Shown here piece after piece: positions 45,902-55,104 of a stretch of 64,000 bases of DNA (the first letter of the stretch is position 1; every line of letters begins with the position of its first letter). The stretch spans positions 1 through 64,000 of the forward strand of contig NZ_SPQC01000001.1 in assembly GCF_004569295.1 (NCBI RefSeq), read 5' to 3'. Both the position numbers and the translations under genes were made by a program. This DNA is from Rothia nasimurium (GTDB lineage Bacteria; Actinomycetota; Actinomycetes; Actinomycetales; Micrococcaceae). The notes under the pieces were generated by a model. The model worked only from the letters and a program-made list of their open reading frames with translations. It was not told the DNA's origin and searched no databases.

Positions 45902-47209
45902 GTGGCCAGCAGCTACCGCACTCCCGCCGGAGTAGAGCTCACCAACGAACTCGTCACCGACCTGCGCAAGGACTACTCCATCCTCAGCCGCGAGGTCAAC
46001 GGCCACCCCCTGGCCTACCTCGACACCGGAGCCACCAGCCAAAACCCCCTGCAGGTACTTGACGCCGAACGTAACTACTACCTCGGCGCGAACTCAGCCG
46101 TCCACCGCGGCGCCCACACCCTCGCCGTCGACGCCACCGACGCCTTCGAAGACGCCCGCCGCACCGTCGCCTCCTTCATCGGCGCCGCCGAGAACGAACT
46201 GGTCTGGACCTCCAACGCCACCGAAGCCCTCAACCTGCTCACCTACTCCTTCGGCAATGCGTCCGCTGGAATCGGTGAGGACGCCGCCGCCCGCTTTGCG
46301 CTGGGGGAGGGTGACGAAATCGTCACCACCGAGCAGGAACACCACGCCAACGTCATTCCCTGGCAGATTCTGGCAGCCCGCACAGGCGCTACCCTGCGCT
46401 ACATCCCCGTCACCGATGAGGGCCTGATCGACTACGAGGCCGCCGAAAAAATCGTCACCGACCGCACCCGCGTCCTAGCCTTTACCCACGTCTCAAATGT
46501 GGCAGGCTCTATCACTGACGTCGACTTCATGGTCTCACTCGCCAAAAAGGTTGGGGCCCTCACCGTGCTGGACGCCTGCCAGTCAGTGCCCCACATGCCC
46601 GTTGACGTTAAAAAACTCGGCGTGGACTTCGCAGCTTTCTCTGCCCACAAGATGCTCGCTCCCACCGGTATCGGAGCCCTCTACGGCCGAAACGAGTTGC
46701 TTGACGCTATGCCCCCCTTCCTCACCGGCGGCTCCATGATCACCAAGGTCACCATGACCGAAGCCGAATGGATGCCCGCCCCCATCAAATTTGAGGCAGG
46801 AACCCAGCGGGTCTCCCAGGCCGTAGCCTGGGCCGAAGCCGTGCGCTACCTACAGCACCTGGGCATGGAACAGGTCCATGCCTGGGAATCCAAGCTCGGC
46901 CAGCTCCTTGCCGAAGGCGTGAGCTCAATCCCCGGCGTCCGCCTCATTGGCCCGGCAGCCGGCCAGCCCCGAGCTGGGCTCACCTCGGTACACGTCGAAG
47001 GCGTACACCCCCACGACGTCGGCCAGCTCCTCGACGAAAAAGGTATCGCCGTGCGCGTAGGCCACCACTGCGCCCAGCCCTTGCATCGGGCTCTTGGCAT
47101 CACCGCCTCAACCCGTGCCAGCGCCTACATCTACAACACCACTGACGATGTAGAACGCTTCATCGAAGAACTCGCTAAGGTGCGCCGCTACTTCGGCTAC
47201 ACCGACTAA
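45902..47209 (+). CDS. sufS: SufS-type cysteine desulfurase
   Basis: PLP enzyme that takes sulfur from cysteine for iron-sulfur cluster assembly. In the 435-residue product the PLP lysine is K250 in F-S-A-H-K-M, after D-A-C-Q-S-V-P; the persulfide cysteine is C390 in G-H-H-C-A-Q-P. GTG 45902 has GGAAAGG upstream. sufU follows after 46 bases, a standard sulfur donor-acceptor pair, although no sufBCD genes are near. Confidence 0.95.
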   Translation: MASSYRTPAGVELTNELVTDLRKDYSILSREVNGHPLAYLDTGATSQNPLQVLDAERNYYLGANSAVHRGAHTLAVDATDAFEDARRTVASFIGAAENELVWTSNATEALNLLTYSFGNASAGIGEDAAARFALGEGDEIVTTEQEHHANVIPWQILAARTGATLRYIPVTDEGLIDYEAAEKIVTDRTRVLAFTHVSNVAGSITDVDFMVSLAKKVGALTVLDACQSVPHMPVDVKKLGVDFAAFSAHKMLAPTGIGALYGRNELLDAMPPFLTGGSMITKVTMTEAEWMPAPIKFEAGTQRVSQAVAWAEAVRYLQHLGMEQVHAWESKLGQLLAEGVSSIPGVRLIGPAAGQPRAGLTSVHVEGVHPHDVGQLLDEKGIAVRVGHHCAQPLHRALGITASTRASAYIYNTTDDVERFIEELAKVRRYFGYTD

Positions 47210-47255
47210 AGACAAGCGCAACTAGCCACCACACCGTGAAAGAAGGACACCGACT

Positions 47256-47711
47256 ATGAGCGGCCTTGAACAGCTCTACCAACAGATTATTCTGGAACAC
47301 TCCAAGCAGCGCTCCGGCGAGGGCCTCATCGACCCCGCAGACGGAACCCGCGTCGCAACCAACCACCAGTACAACCCCACCTGCGGCGACGAAATCAACC
47401 TGCGCGTCATCCTCAACGACGACGGGAACACCATCGACTCCATCTCCTGGGAAGGCGACGGCTGCTCCATCTCTATGGCCGCAGCCTCCGTACTCTCAGA
47501 AATGGCCCCCGGCATGAGCACCCAGGAATTCCAGCAGCTCGTCGATGACTTCCGCGAAATGCTCCGCTCCCGCGGCCAAATTGAGTCCGACGAAGAAGTC
47601 CTCGGCGACGCCGCAGCCTTCGCCGGTGTCTCCAAGTTCGTAGCCCGCGTGAAATGCGCCATGCTTTCATGGGTAGCGGCCGAAGAAGCCACCAAAGAAG
47701 CAGCTGTCTAA
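47256..47711 (+). CDS. sufU: SufU-type sulfur acceptor / scaffold
   Basis: NifU/IscU-like zinc protein that accepts sulfur from SufS. Metal ligands C43, D45, C70 and C134 are present in C-G-D-E, G-C-S-I-S and K-C-A-M-L of the 151-residue product. AGAAGGA precedes the ATG at good spacing. Second gene of the sufS-sufU operon. Confidence 0.95.
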   Translation: MSGLEQLYQQIILEHSKQRSGEGLIDPADGTRVATNHQYNPTCGDEINLRVILNDDGNTIDSISWEGDGCSISMAAASVLSEMAPGMSTQEFQQLVDDFREMLRSRGQIESDEEVLGDAAAFAGVSKFVARVKCAMLSWVAAEEATKEAAV

Positions 47712-47940
47712 CCCGGCATAAAATCCCAGCTCAGCGCACAGAACCCACCTCAAGCGTCCGCCCTACCGGGCGCAAGGGGGTGGGTTTCCTGTTACCCCAA
47801 CCATGCTCTGACCTGGGGTGTCCCCCAAAGTGGCCCCGGCTGCGTCCTTACCCTGCTCCGAACCATAACGTAGGGTTAAAAGACAAACACACCCGTACTA
47901 GCGCGCTCGCACCGCGCCCACACGCACACCTGGGGGACCC

Positions 47941-48375
47941 ATGAACATCGGCTATGCCGCCGGCGCCTTCGACCTTTTCCACGTAGGCCACCTCAACATC
48001 CTGCGCCAAGCTAAAAAGAACTGCGACTACCTGATCGCCGGAGTGGTCTCCGACGAGATGCTAGAACTCACCAAGGGCCGTAAGCCCATCGTGCCCCTGG
48101 CCGAACGCATGGAAATCGTCTCCCACATCGACTTTGTAGACGAAGTCCGGGCTGAAACCGTGGTCGACAAGCTCGAAACCTGGGAGCAGGTGCGCTTCAA
48201 TACCTTCTTCAAGGGCGACGACTGGAAGGGCACCCAGCGCGGCATTGACCTAGAAAACCGCTTCGCTGAGGTCAGCGTGCAGGTAGTCTACTTCCCCTAC
48301 ACCGCCCACACCTCCAGCACCAAGCTGCGGGCAGCCCTCGAAGCCCTCAACACTCCGGTAGCAGCTGCCGCCTAG
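47941..48375 (+). CDS. Glycerol-3-phosphate (or related) cytidylyltransferase, TagD-like
   Basis: A 144-residue nucleotidyltransferase with the H-V-G-H signature (14-17) in A-F-D-L-F-H-V-G-H-L-N and K-G-D-D-W-K-G-T. The closing R-T-E-G-I-S-T-T motif of TagD is replaced by T-A-H-T-S-S-T-K-L, so the polyol substrate may differ. CDP-glycerol, CDP-ribitol or CDP-ethanolamine are possible products. It lies near the plus-strand side of the second polysaccharide locus and ends at a strong terminator. Confidence 0.85.
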   Translation: MNIGYAAGAFDLFHVGHLNILRQAKKNCDYLIAGVVSDEMLELTKGRKPIVPLAERMEIVSHIDFVDEVRAETVVDKLETWEQVRFNTFFKGDDWKGTQRGIDLENRFAEVSVQVVYFPYTAHTSSTKLRAALEALNTPVAAAA

Positions 48376-48412
48376 GCCTTTCTCAGACCTAGCAAAAAGC
48401 CCAGACATAACG

Positions 48413-48467
48413 AAGGACGCCCTGCCCTCCTTCCCCTTGAAAGGGGAGTGGAGGGCGGGGCGTCCTT
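48413..48467. terminator. Strong bidirectional terminator between the TagD-like and DUF2505 genes
   Basis: AAGGACGCCCTGCCCTCC and GGAGGGCGGGGCGTCCTT form a long stem, with TTCCCC/GGGGAG above it around a TTGAAA loop. It sits between two convergent genes. Confidence 0.85.
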
Positions 48468-48482
48468 GGTATCTAGAGACTC

Positions 48483-48989
48483 TTAGTAGTTAGCCTTGAT
48501 GTACTCTTCGGCGCTGGTGCCCAGGGCTGAGAAGACGCGGCCAATCTGGGGCTCAGCTGCAGCGGCAATCTTCTTACCAACTAGGGGAATGGAGCACTTG
48601 ACCTCACCGTCGACTTTAACCTCGGTGGTCTCACCGGCAGGGGTCAGGGTCTGGGTTGCGTTACCGGTAACGGGGATACCCTTGACAGTGACCTCAGAAA
48701 CTACGGTGCGGGAGCCGTCTGCTGCGGGAGCTGAGACACGGTCAACCTGAGAAACAGTTACACCGTTGGATACGCCGGGGAGCTTCTTGGCCATATCGGG
48801 AATGCGGTCTGCGGGGATAGCGCGCACGGTGGTGGCGGTGAAGGCACCGGCGGGGTCGCCATCAACAGAGAAGGACTCGAAGGAGATACGCACCTTTTCG
48901 CTGGCGAAGCGAGCGAAGTTCTCATCGGCAAAGGCGCGAATAACGTTGTCGATAGAAGCGTTGATAGTGGTTGAACTCTGAACAGCCAT
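48483..48989 (-). CDS. DUF2505 family protein
   Basis: A 168-residue protein of the actinobacterial DUF2505 family, related to SRPBCC/START-like hydrophobic-ligand-binding folds (polyketide-cyclase-like). S-S-T-T-I-N-A-S-I-D-N-V near the start and P-L-V-G-K-K-I-A near the end, before E-P-Q-I-G-R-V-F, are typical. There is no signal peptide. Monocistronic, ending at the terminator shared with the TagD-like gene. Function unknown. Confidence 0.88.
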   Translation of the reverse strand: MAVQSSTTINASIDNVIRAFADENFARFASEKVRISFESFSVDGDPAGAFTATTVRAIPADRIPDMAKKLPGVSNGVTVSQVDRVSAPAADGSRTVVSEVTVKGIPVTGNATQTLTPAGETTEVKVDGEVKCSIPLVGKKIAAAAEPQIGRVFSALGTSAEEYIKANY

Positions 48990-49078
48990 GGGCTCTCTCT
49001 TTCAGGGGCGGTGATAAAGGTGTCGTGCCCTATTCTACGGGGTGTGCTTGAGGGCGCGAAAGCGCGGAGCAACCTTGC

Positions 49079-49675
49079 TTACTGAGAGCGGAATCCGGCA
49101 ATAATCTGGGCGGTCCGGCGGATGAAACCGCTGTTATAGGCTGTGTCCAGGGCCTCTAGCTCGGCTGAGAGGTTATCTGAAGCCTGGTCGCTACCGGGCA
49201 CCCGGTAGGTGCCCCGGAGTGAACCGGGGGCGGCAAAGGCCGCGTCCAGCTTGTTTCTCAGGTCTTCGGGGCTGGTAACAACGATAGCCTCACCGTGGGT
49301 CTCCATAACCCGGGAGAACTCGACCTGGTGGTTATCAACGACCTCGTCGAGCTCAGCCACACGCGGTACGGCAAGAGGGATAGCCCCGACCTCGCGGGCA
49401 TCGAGAATTGAGCCCGGGCCGCCCTGAACCAGTACCACCTTGGTAGCCCGGTAAAGGTCGAGCAGGTCGGCCCGGGGCATGCGCTCGACGGCGTCCGCAT
49501 GCTGGGGAGGAGCAGTGAAGCCGTGCTGTACCAGGGCAGTAACCTCTGGCCGGTCTGAAAGGTAAGCATCAACCCACTGGATGAGCCGGTCAAAATGATG
49601 GTGATCGGTGCCTAGCGAGACAACCAGGTCGTAGGCCTTAGCCTGGGCGACGTCGGGGCGCGGGGTTTCTGTCAC
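49079..49675 (-). CDS. Alg13/PssE-like glycosyltransferase catalytic subunit
   Basis: A 198-residue protein resembling the C-terminal half of GT28 enzymes. V-V-S-L-G-T-D-H-H-H-F-D near the start and Q-G-G-P-G-S-I-L-D-A-R-E-V-G-A-I-P are the nucleotide-sugar site. In Alg13/14-type pairs this subunit binds the sugar nucleotide while the Alg14 partner binds the membrane. The partner ends nine bases upstream. It probably adds the second sugar to the lipid-linked primer. Last gene of the minus-strand operon. Confidence 0.87.
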   Translation of the reverse strand: MTETPRPDVAQAKAYDLVVSLGTDHHHFDRLIQWVDAYLSDRPEVTALVQHGFTAPPQHADAVERMPRADLLDLYRATKVVLVQGGPGSILDAREVGAIPLAVPRVAELDEVVDNHQVEFSRVMETHGEAIVVTSPEDLRNKLDAAFAAPGSLRGTYRVPGSDQASDNLSAELEALDTAYNSGFIRRTAQIIAGFRSQ

Positions 49676-49684
49676 GGCAGCCTC

Positions 49685-50134
49685 CTAAAGGATATGGCCG
49701 ATATTGACGGCTTCGGGGAAGATCTTTTTCTGCTCATCCCACTGCACCACAAAGAGATCGCTCATGGGGTAGCACATGCGGCCGGTGAGGGTAGGCATGA
49801 TAATGCGGTCGTAGGCCTCGATAAAAACGGTCTTGATGCCCAGCAGCTTAGCAATGATAAAGAAGGGCACAGCGACCGCGGCTCCGGTGGAGACAACCGC
49901 ATCGGGACGCTCCTTGCGGAGCACCCGCCAGGCTACCCCGATATTGCGAATAGCGTTGGGAATGTTGCGGGTGGTGGGGAAGTACACCCAGTAGGTGCGC
50001 TCGCCCTCTAGAGCAGCTTTGACTTCGGGCAACTCGAAGGTAGCCCAGGCACGGTCGTGTTCTTTCCAGAATTTATCGAGGGCAATGAGCTGGGCCAGGT
50101 GGCCGCCAGCACTTGCGGTGAGGAGTACTTTCAT
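49685..50134 (-). CDS. Alg14/PssD-like membrane-anchoring glycosyltransferase subunit
   Basis: A 149-residue protein with A-S-A-G-G-H-L-A-Q-L at 7-16 and V-S-T-G-A-A-V-A-V-P-F, as in Alg14 and Cps14F/PssD. A hydrophobic stretch near 90-110 would attach it to the membrane. It pairs with the following gene to form a split GT28 enzyme. It begins six bases after the Wzz-like gene. Confidence 0.87.
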   Translation of the reverse strand: MKVLLTASAGGHLAQLIALDKFWKEHDRAWATFELPEVKAALEGERTYWVYFPTTRNIPNAIRNIGVAWRVLRKERPDAVVSTGAAVAVPFFIIAKLLGIKTVFIEAYDRIIMPTLTGRMCYPMSDLFVVQWDEQKKIFPEAVNIGHIL

Positions 50135-50140
50135 GGCTGC

Positions 50141-51346
50141 TTATTTCTGGGTGAGTGCGTCGAAGTAGACGGGGATGACCTGGGTGGAGCTGGCCGGGGT
50201 GAGCTCGTCGAAGAGTCGCTGGGCGCTCTTGACGGTGCTCTTTGAGGTAAAGGGCAACAGCAGCACACGGGTATGGTCGGCGGCAAGCAGGACCTTTGAG
50301 GTCGAGGCAGACGCGGGGGCATCGATGATGACGGGGGAGTTCTGCTTGATGTGGTCCTTGAGGTTCTCCAGGCCCAGGGCGTTGAAAGTAGCGGCGTCGG
50401 CGATGCTGTAGTTGCTGTCGGTGAGGACGCCGGTGAGCAGGGAGGTCAGCGAGGCTGCTGCGCGGGGGGTGGGGGAGAAGATGGTGATGCCGTGCAGGTC
50501 GGCGTTTTTGAGGCGGCCGTCTGCCACGCCGATACGGCGTAACAGCTGGGTTGCTGATTCGGTTTCGGCGCTGCGGGCAATGATGGAGACGGGAGCCCCT
50601 GAGATTTCTGAGAGGCGCTCTGAGTAGCCCAGGGTGCGGTTGGTGCGGTCTACAATGTAGGCTGTGAAGATGCCGATGAGTAGACCCATAGCTCCACCGA
50701 TGAAGATGGTCTGGGCCAGGCTAAAGTTTGAGGGGGCGTCGGGCACCTGGGCCTCTGAAATGATGGTGCCGCTGTCGGTAGAAGTCGCTTCTAGGGTCAG
50801 AATTGCCTGGTCAACGAGGGCCTTATCCATACCGTTAGAGACAGCGTCGATGTTCTCTCGGGTCTCTTCTCGGCTGGCACGCAGGGTATCTGACCGATGG
50901 GCCAGATAAGCGCGGGCAACGGTGTTGGCGATATCTGCTGCCTCGTTGGGGTCCTTGGCATTGACGATGATATCGAGGATAGTGCTATTCGAGTGCCCCG
51001 CTGTGGTGACCTGGTCTTTAAGGTCGGCTACGTCCATACCCAGCTCGTCAGCTGCAGCCTGCAGAACTACCCAGGAGGACGCGATGGCTTCTTCGGTGTC
51101 CATATCGATGGAGTTGAGGGCGGCACGCAGGCCACTGGCACCGGCGCTGGGCTGGGTGACGTTAATGACGGCCTTGGACTCATAAGAGTGGGGCAGGGCT
51201 AGGCCGGCGACTGCGCCCAGGGTAGCGAAGATGAGGGCGCTGATGAGCACAACAATCTTATGGCGCAGGATGCGGCGGACTGCGGCTCCCAGCGAAATGG
51301 GGGTAGCCTGCTGGTCGTTGGCTCTGGCTCGTGAGGAGCTTTCCAT
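50141..51346 (-). CDS. Wzz-type chain-length protein with P-loop-less kinase-like domain
   Basis: A 401-residue protein. The Wzz domain spans about 1-232 with membrane helices near 30-50 and 212-232. The remaining cytoplasmic part resembles a BY-kinase in order but F-S-P-T-P-R-A-A-A-S at 290-299 stands where Walker A should be and lacks the GK(S/T). V-I-I-D-A-P at 339-344 keeps a Walker B-like strand. No C-terminal tyrosine cluster is present. It may regulate chain length without kinase activity. It is third from the end of the seven-gene operon. Confidence 0.88.
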   Translation of the reverse strand: MESSSRARANDQQATPISLGAAVRRILRHKIVVLISALIFATLGAVAGLALPHSYESKAVINVTQPSAGASGLRAALNSIDMDTEEAIASSWVVLQAAADELGMDVADLKDQVTTAGHSNSTILDIIVNAKDPNEAADIANTVARAYLAHRSDTLRASREETRENIDAVSNGMDKALVDQAILTLEATSTDSGTIISEAQVPDAPSNFSLAQTIFIGGAMGLLIGIFTAYIVDRTNRTLGYSERLSEISGAPVSIIARSAETESATQLLRRIGVADGRLKNADLHGITIFSPTPRAAASLTSLLTGVLTDSNYSIADAATFNALGLENLKDHIKQNSPVIIDAPASASTSKVLLAADHTRVLLLPFTSKSTVKSAQRLFDELTPASSTQVIPVYFDALTQK

Positions 51347-51375
51347 GTGTGTTCCTTCCCTAGGAGTGTATGGGC

Positions 51376-52905
51376 CTAGCGGCGAAGTTTGCGAGTGATT
51401 GATGCGACGAGAGATTCAAGACCGATTGCTCGGCGGAAACGGTATATCAAGGCTAGATAGAGGGGGATAAGAAGTAGCGCATAGGCAGCTAAGGCTAGTA
51501 GATTTTGCCCCCATACGAGGATGGTCAGCGCTGCCCCCAAGCCCGGCGTCAAGGCTGCTAGAGCCATGACCGGCAAAATTTCGCCAAGGCGCGGGCGGAC
51601 GCCCAGCTTGCCGTAGACCTGGGCCGTAGCCAGGCCGCAGTCGGTGAGGACGGCTGCCGCCCAGGCTGTTGCTGCCCCGGCAAGCCCCCAGAGGGGGATG
51701 AGGGCCAGATTCAGCACAAGCGCCACCAGCAAAGCCGAAAGCTTGTTGTAGAGCTGCCAGCGGGCGCGTCCGCTCATCAGCAGAACCGACTGCACACCGC
51801 CTGCCGCCATCTGCACCAGCATCGCCGCCCCAATGATAATGAAGAGCGGGGCGCCTTCCGTAAAGCCCTCACCGAAGAAACCCAAGAGAACCGGCCCAAA
51901 GGCGGCGAGAGTGATGAAGAAGGGCCAGCCGACAGCAACCAGAATACGGGTAGCAGAGACAAAAATCTGGCGGGCCCGGGGCTGGTCGCCGGTAGCGATA
52001 GCCGCTGAGATATCGGGGCCGGTAACCACCCGGGCGGTGTGCTCAACCATAGCACCAACCCGCACACAGCGATTGACAGCACCGTAGATACCGCTAGCAG
52101 CGGGCCCCAAAAAGAGACCGATGAGCAGCACATCAACCCACTCCAGCACCGCTTCGACCATAGCCGATACGCCGCGAGCCGAGCTAAAAGCCCAGAACGA
52201 ACGGGCCGACTCGGGAGCCGCCACAGCGGTAGGAGGCACCTGCTCAACCGCAAGATGGCGAGCCGGGTAACTGGGCACGTCCTCCTGCTGGGGCATATAT
52301 TTCCGTACCCAGAGCGCCGCAACCACACAAACCACCAGAAGGGGCACAGCCCAGGCAAGCGCCAGGTAAGCGATAGCTCCAGAGAAGGCCACCGCCAGTA
52401 ATACCGCACCGATACGCAAGGTCGGCAGCAGGGCTGACTGCAAGAAAGTGAACTCAACCGTGTGCCCCAGCCCGCGCAGGGCACCAAAACACAGGGTCAT
52501 CCAGGCCGCCACCACCACAAAGGGAGCTGACACGAGAACTGCGGCGCGGACGTCCGCCCCCAGAGTCGGGGTCACAGCCGGTAGCGCACAGAACAGGGCG
52601 GCTACAGACAGCACCAGGGCAATGACGGTGGCCGGCCCGAAAGCAAAACGCATCAGCTGGGGCAGGCTAGAGTAGCGCCCCACAGTGCGCTGGGCACTCA
52701 TGGTACGCACCAGGCCGGTGTCGGCACCGAATACGCAAAGAGATGTGGCAATCGCGAAGAAAGCCATGACCTGGAAGAAGGCACCGGCACCGGCCTCGCC
52801 CACCCCGTTAGAAACAATCAGGGTAGCCACGAAAGCCGCAGCAGAACCGTACATCACATAGAGGGAGGAGAAAGCCCCGCTCCGAGCAAGAGAACGAGCC
52901 ATCAC
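51376..52905 (-). CDS. Wzx-type polysaccharide flippase
   Basis: A 509-residue MOP-superfamily membrane protein with about 12-14 hydrophobic segments. G-A-G-A-F-F-Q-V-M-A and F-G-A-D-T-G-L-V-R near the start, and G-P-A-A-S-G-I-Y-G-A-V-N-R in the middle, match polysaccharide flippases. The start overlaps the end of the Wzy gene by four bases. The second flippase in the window; its GC-rich codon use differs from the AT-rich flippase at 24 kb. Confidence 0.9.
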   Translation of the reverse strand: MMARSLARSGAFSSLYVMYGSAAAFVATLIVSNGVGEAGAGAFFQVMAFFAIATSLCVFGADTGLVRTMSAQRTVGRYSSLPQLMRFAFGPATVIALVLSVAALFCALPAVTPTLGADVRAAVLVSAPFVVVAAWMTLCFGALRGLGHTVEFTFLQSALLPTLRIGAVLLAVAFSGAIAYLALAWAVPLLVVCVVAALWVRKYMPQQEDVPSYPARHLAVEQVPPTAVAAPESARSFWAFSSARGVSAMVEAVLEWVDVLLIGLFLGPAASGIYGAVNRCVRVGAMVEHTARVVTGPDISAAIATGDQPRARQIFVSATRILVAVGWPFFITLAAFGPVLLGFFGEGFTEGAPLFIIIGAAMLVQMAAGGVQSVLLMSGRARWQLYNKLSALLVALVLNLALIPLWGLAGAATAWAAAVLTDCGLATAQVYGKLGVRPRLGEILPVMALAALTPGLGAALTILVWGQNLLALAAYALLLIPLYLALIYRFRRAIGLESLVASITRKLRR

Positions 52906-54188
52906 AAACCCTCCCCGTACATACGAGAGCGCATCATCAGAGCCACCGAGAGCATCAGCACGGTTAGCTGGATCACGTCAAAAGAGTAGAAGAAGACAAC
53001 GGCCAGGGCAGAAACAATGACCGAATGCACCCACATACCGGTAATCGAGGCGATATTCCAAGTATTAACCAGTACCGAAACCACATAGAGCAGGAAAAGA
53101 CCCAATCCCACAAAGCCAAAGCAGAACATCAACGCCCAGACCTGGCCCTGGGTACCCATCGACACACCCACACTATCGGACATCTTCGAGGTACCGTAGC
53201 CCACCAGGGGAGAGCGCAGGGCGTATGCAAAGGTCAGCTCATAGAGCGAGGCACGGCCGCCGGTGGAATCAGAATACTCCTGCCGGCCCAAAATATCGCC
53301 CACAGCACCAGAAACCAGCAGATAGGTCACCACGCCAACGCCCAGCACTGCACCGATACCCAGCGCCCGCCAGTCACCCTTGAGCAAGAGCCGGAAGAGC
53401 ACATAGGCAAAAGCTGACCCCAGACCAATGAACATACCCCGGTTAGAGGTAGCCACAGCAGGCACCAGCGACAGGGCCACAGCAAACCCCAGCCCCAGCT
53501 GAATCTTCTTCGAGTGCACACCGGTCATCACCGCAAACACCACCGGGGTCAGCAGTGCATAGGCCAGACCCCAAGAGTTAGCGTAGGGGAAAGGCGCGGA
53601 TGGACGGATATAAGCCACCTCAGCCCCCCAGGGCCACTGCACCTCAGCCATAGGCGGAATCACATAGTCCTTAACCAGCTCGTTATTAAGCAGGGCCCCC
53701 GGCAGAATGAAACTCATCGGGGTCGGCAGACGGAAATCGGGGAAGGCCAAGGCCAGGTACCCCAAAATGACGACCGTGAACCAAATCGTCAGCAGCCCAC
53801 CCAGCATGATGTGGTTGGGAATGCGCTCGCGGGCGTTGAAGAAGTAGAGGGTGTAAATGCCCACGTTAAAGATATTCATGTAGCGCTGGAACCAGCCCAG
53901 GAACTCTGAAACGGTATCGACCGAGACAATACAGATGAGCCCCCAGAACATGAGGGCAAACCAAATCCACATGGTGGAGTGCACCAGCATATGACGGCGC
54001 ATGACCATCAAGACAATCATGGCAGCAGCCAGCAGGGTGGGAGCAAACTGCATCATGCCCATAGCCCACACCAGGGGGAAGCCATAGAGCAGAACCAGAA
54101 CAGGCCAGGCCGGGAGAGGCGCCCCGGCGGTGGATGCAACCGCGGTTAAAAACCGGTTGTGGCGGTGAGTGGGGGTAAGAAGGGTCAT
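52902..54188 (-). CDS. Wzy-type O-antigen polymerase/ligase
   Basis: A 428-residue protein with about ten to twelve hydrophobic segments and a large outside loop (about 120-190). R-G-M-F-I-G-L-G-S-A and L-V-G-Y-G-T-S-K-M are the usual positions of conserved Arg and Gly residues in O-antigen polymerases. It is followed by the flippase gene with four-base overlap, so polymerisation and flipping are produced together. Confidence 0.86.
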   Translation of the reverse strand: MTLLTPTHRHNRFLTAVASTAGAPLPAWPVLVLLYGFPLVWAMGMMQFAPTLLAAAMIVLMVMRRHMLVHSTMWIWFALMFWGLICIVSVDTVSEFLGWFQRYMNIFNVGIYTLYFFNARERIPNHIMLGGLLTIWFTVVILGYLALAFPDFRLPTPMSFILPGALLNNELVKDYVIPPMAEVQWPWGAEVAYIRPSAPFPYANSWGLAYALLTPVVFAVMTGVHSKKIQLGLGFAVALSLVPAVATSNRGMFIGLGSAFAYVLFRLLLKGDWRALGIGAVLGVGVVTYLLVSGAVGDILGRQEYSDSTGGRASLYELTFAYALRSPLVGYGTSKMSDSVGVSMGTQGQVWALMFCFGFVGLGLFLLYVVSVLVNTWNIASITGMWVHSVIVSALAVVFFYSFDVIQLTVLMLSVALMMRSRMYGEGL

Positions 54189-54192
54189 TTGG

Positions 54193-55104
54193 TTAGAGGC
54201 CTCGACCGGTCTTATTCACAGCTGCCAGTAGAGCAGAAGGGCTCACCAGCCCCAGGGCAACAGGTAGCGCCGCCCAGGCACGTAGCTGGGCCGGGTCACG
54301 GCGCAGTGTCGCACGTACGTAGGCCAAGGCCAGCTTCTTATTTCCCAAAGCGGCGTGAATAAAAGCAATCTGCCCTGAGATACGGGCTAGACCCTTGGGG
54401 TCGCTTTCAAACTCGGGGAACTTGCGCAGAAGATAGATGAGGCCAGCAGCCATGTTTTCCCACTTGCCGGCAAAGAAAGACGGACGATCCCAGAGAATCA
54501 GGACCAGCGGCTTTTCGACCGAGTAGATATCCCCGAACTTAGTGGCGCGCAGGAGCAGGTCGTAGTCCTCACCGTAGGCAGCCGGAAGGTCCTCGTCAAC
54601 GAGCCCCACGCGTCCTAGCAAATCTGAGCGACGGTAGAGCATTGCCGAAGGGTGAATCTCGGTAATGCGGGAGCGGAGAAAATCTGTGAACGTAGCTCGG
54701 GCTGGGGCCAGACGGTCGATGTCTTTACCGCCGGAACGTACCTTGATACCCGATGAAATTGCAATTGCCTGCGGGGCACGCTGCCAGAGCTCTAGCTGGT
54801 CGGCCAGCTTGGTCGGCAGCCAATAGTCGTCGTCATCGCAGAACCCCAGTATCTCACCCGCAGCGGCCTCAATACCGGTGTTGCGGCCACCGGCGAGACC
54901 CTGGGAGTGGGCATTCGGGATGGTGCGCAGGGAGCGATTTTCTGGGACAGGGACGTCGGTGAGCGGGTCAATCTCAACGTGGTCAAAGACCACCAGTACC
55001 TCAACCGGGCCGGTGTAGGTCTGCTCGAAAATTGCAGTTAGTGCGGTACGCAGCAGCTCGGGGCGCTTACTGTTGGTCGCGATAACGACGGATACACTCT
55101 GCAT
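54193..55104 (-). CDS. GT2 family glycosyltransferase
   Basis: A 303-residue GT-A enzyme with V-S-V-V-I-A-T-N-S-K-R-P at the start, G-G-R-N-T-G-I-E-A-A-A-G-E-I and the metal site F-C-D-D-D-D-Y-W near residue 93. D-E-D-L-P-A-A-Y-G-E-D-Y-D-L is the acceptor-side motif. The start shares its last base with the stop of the CDP-alcohol phosphotransferase gene. Probably extends the repeat unit; sugar unknown. Confidence 0.9.
   Translation of the reverse strand: MQSVSVVIATNSKRPELLRTALTAIFEQTYTGPVEVLVVFDHVEIDPLTDVPVPENRSLRTIPNAHSQGLAGGRNTGIEAAAGEILGFCDDDDYWLPTKLADQLELWQRAPQAIAISSGIKVRSGGKDIDRLAPARATFTDFLRSRITEIHPSAMLYRRSDLLGRVGLVDEDLPAAYGEDYDLLLRATKFGDIYSVEKPLVLILWDRPSFFAGKWENMAAGLIYLLRKFPEFESDPKGLARISGQIAFIHAALGNKKLALAYVRATLRRDPAQLRAWAALPVALGLVSPSALLAAVNKTGRGL

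Noticed and set aside
47712-47940. Small gene between sufU and the TagD-like gene
   Set aside because: Frames here begin inside sufU and show no motif or ribosome-binding site; the stretch is read as a promoter-containing spacer.
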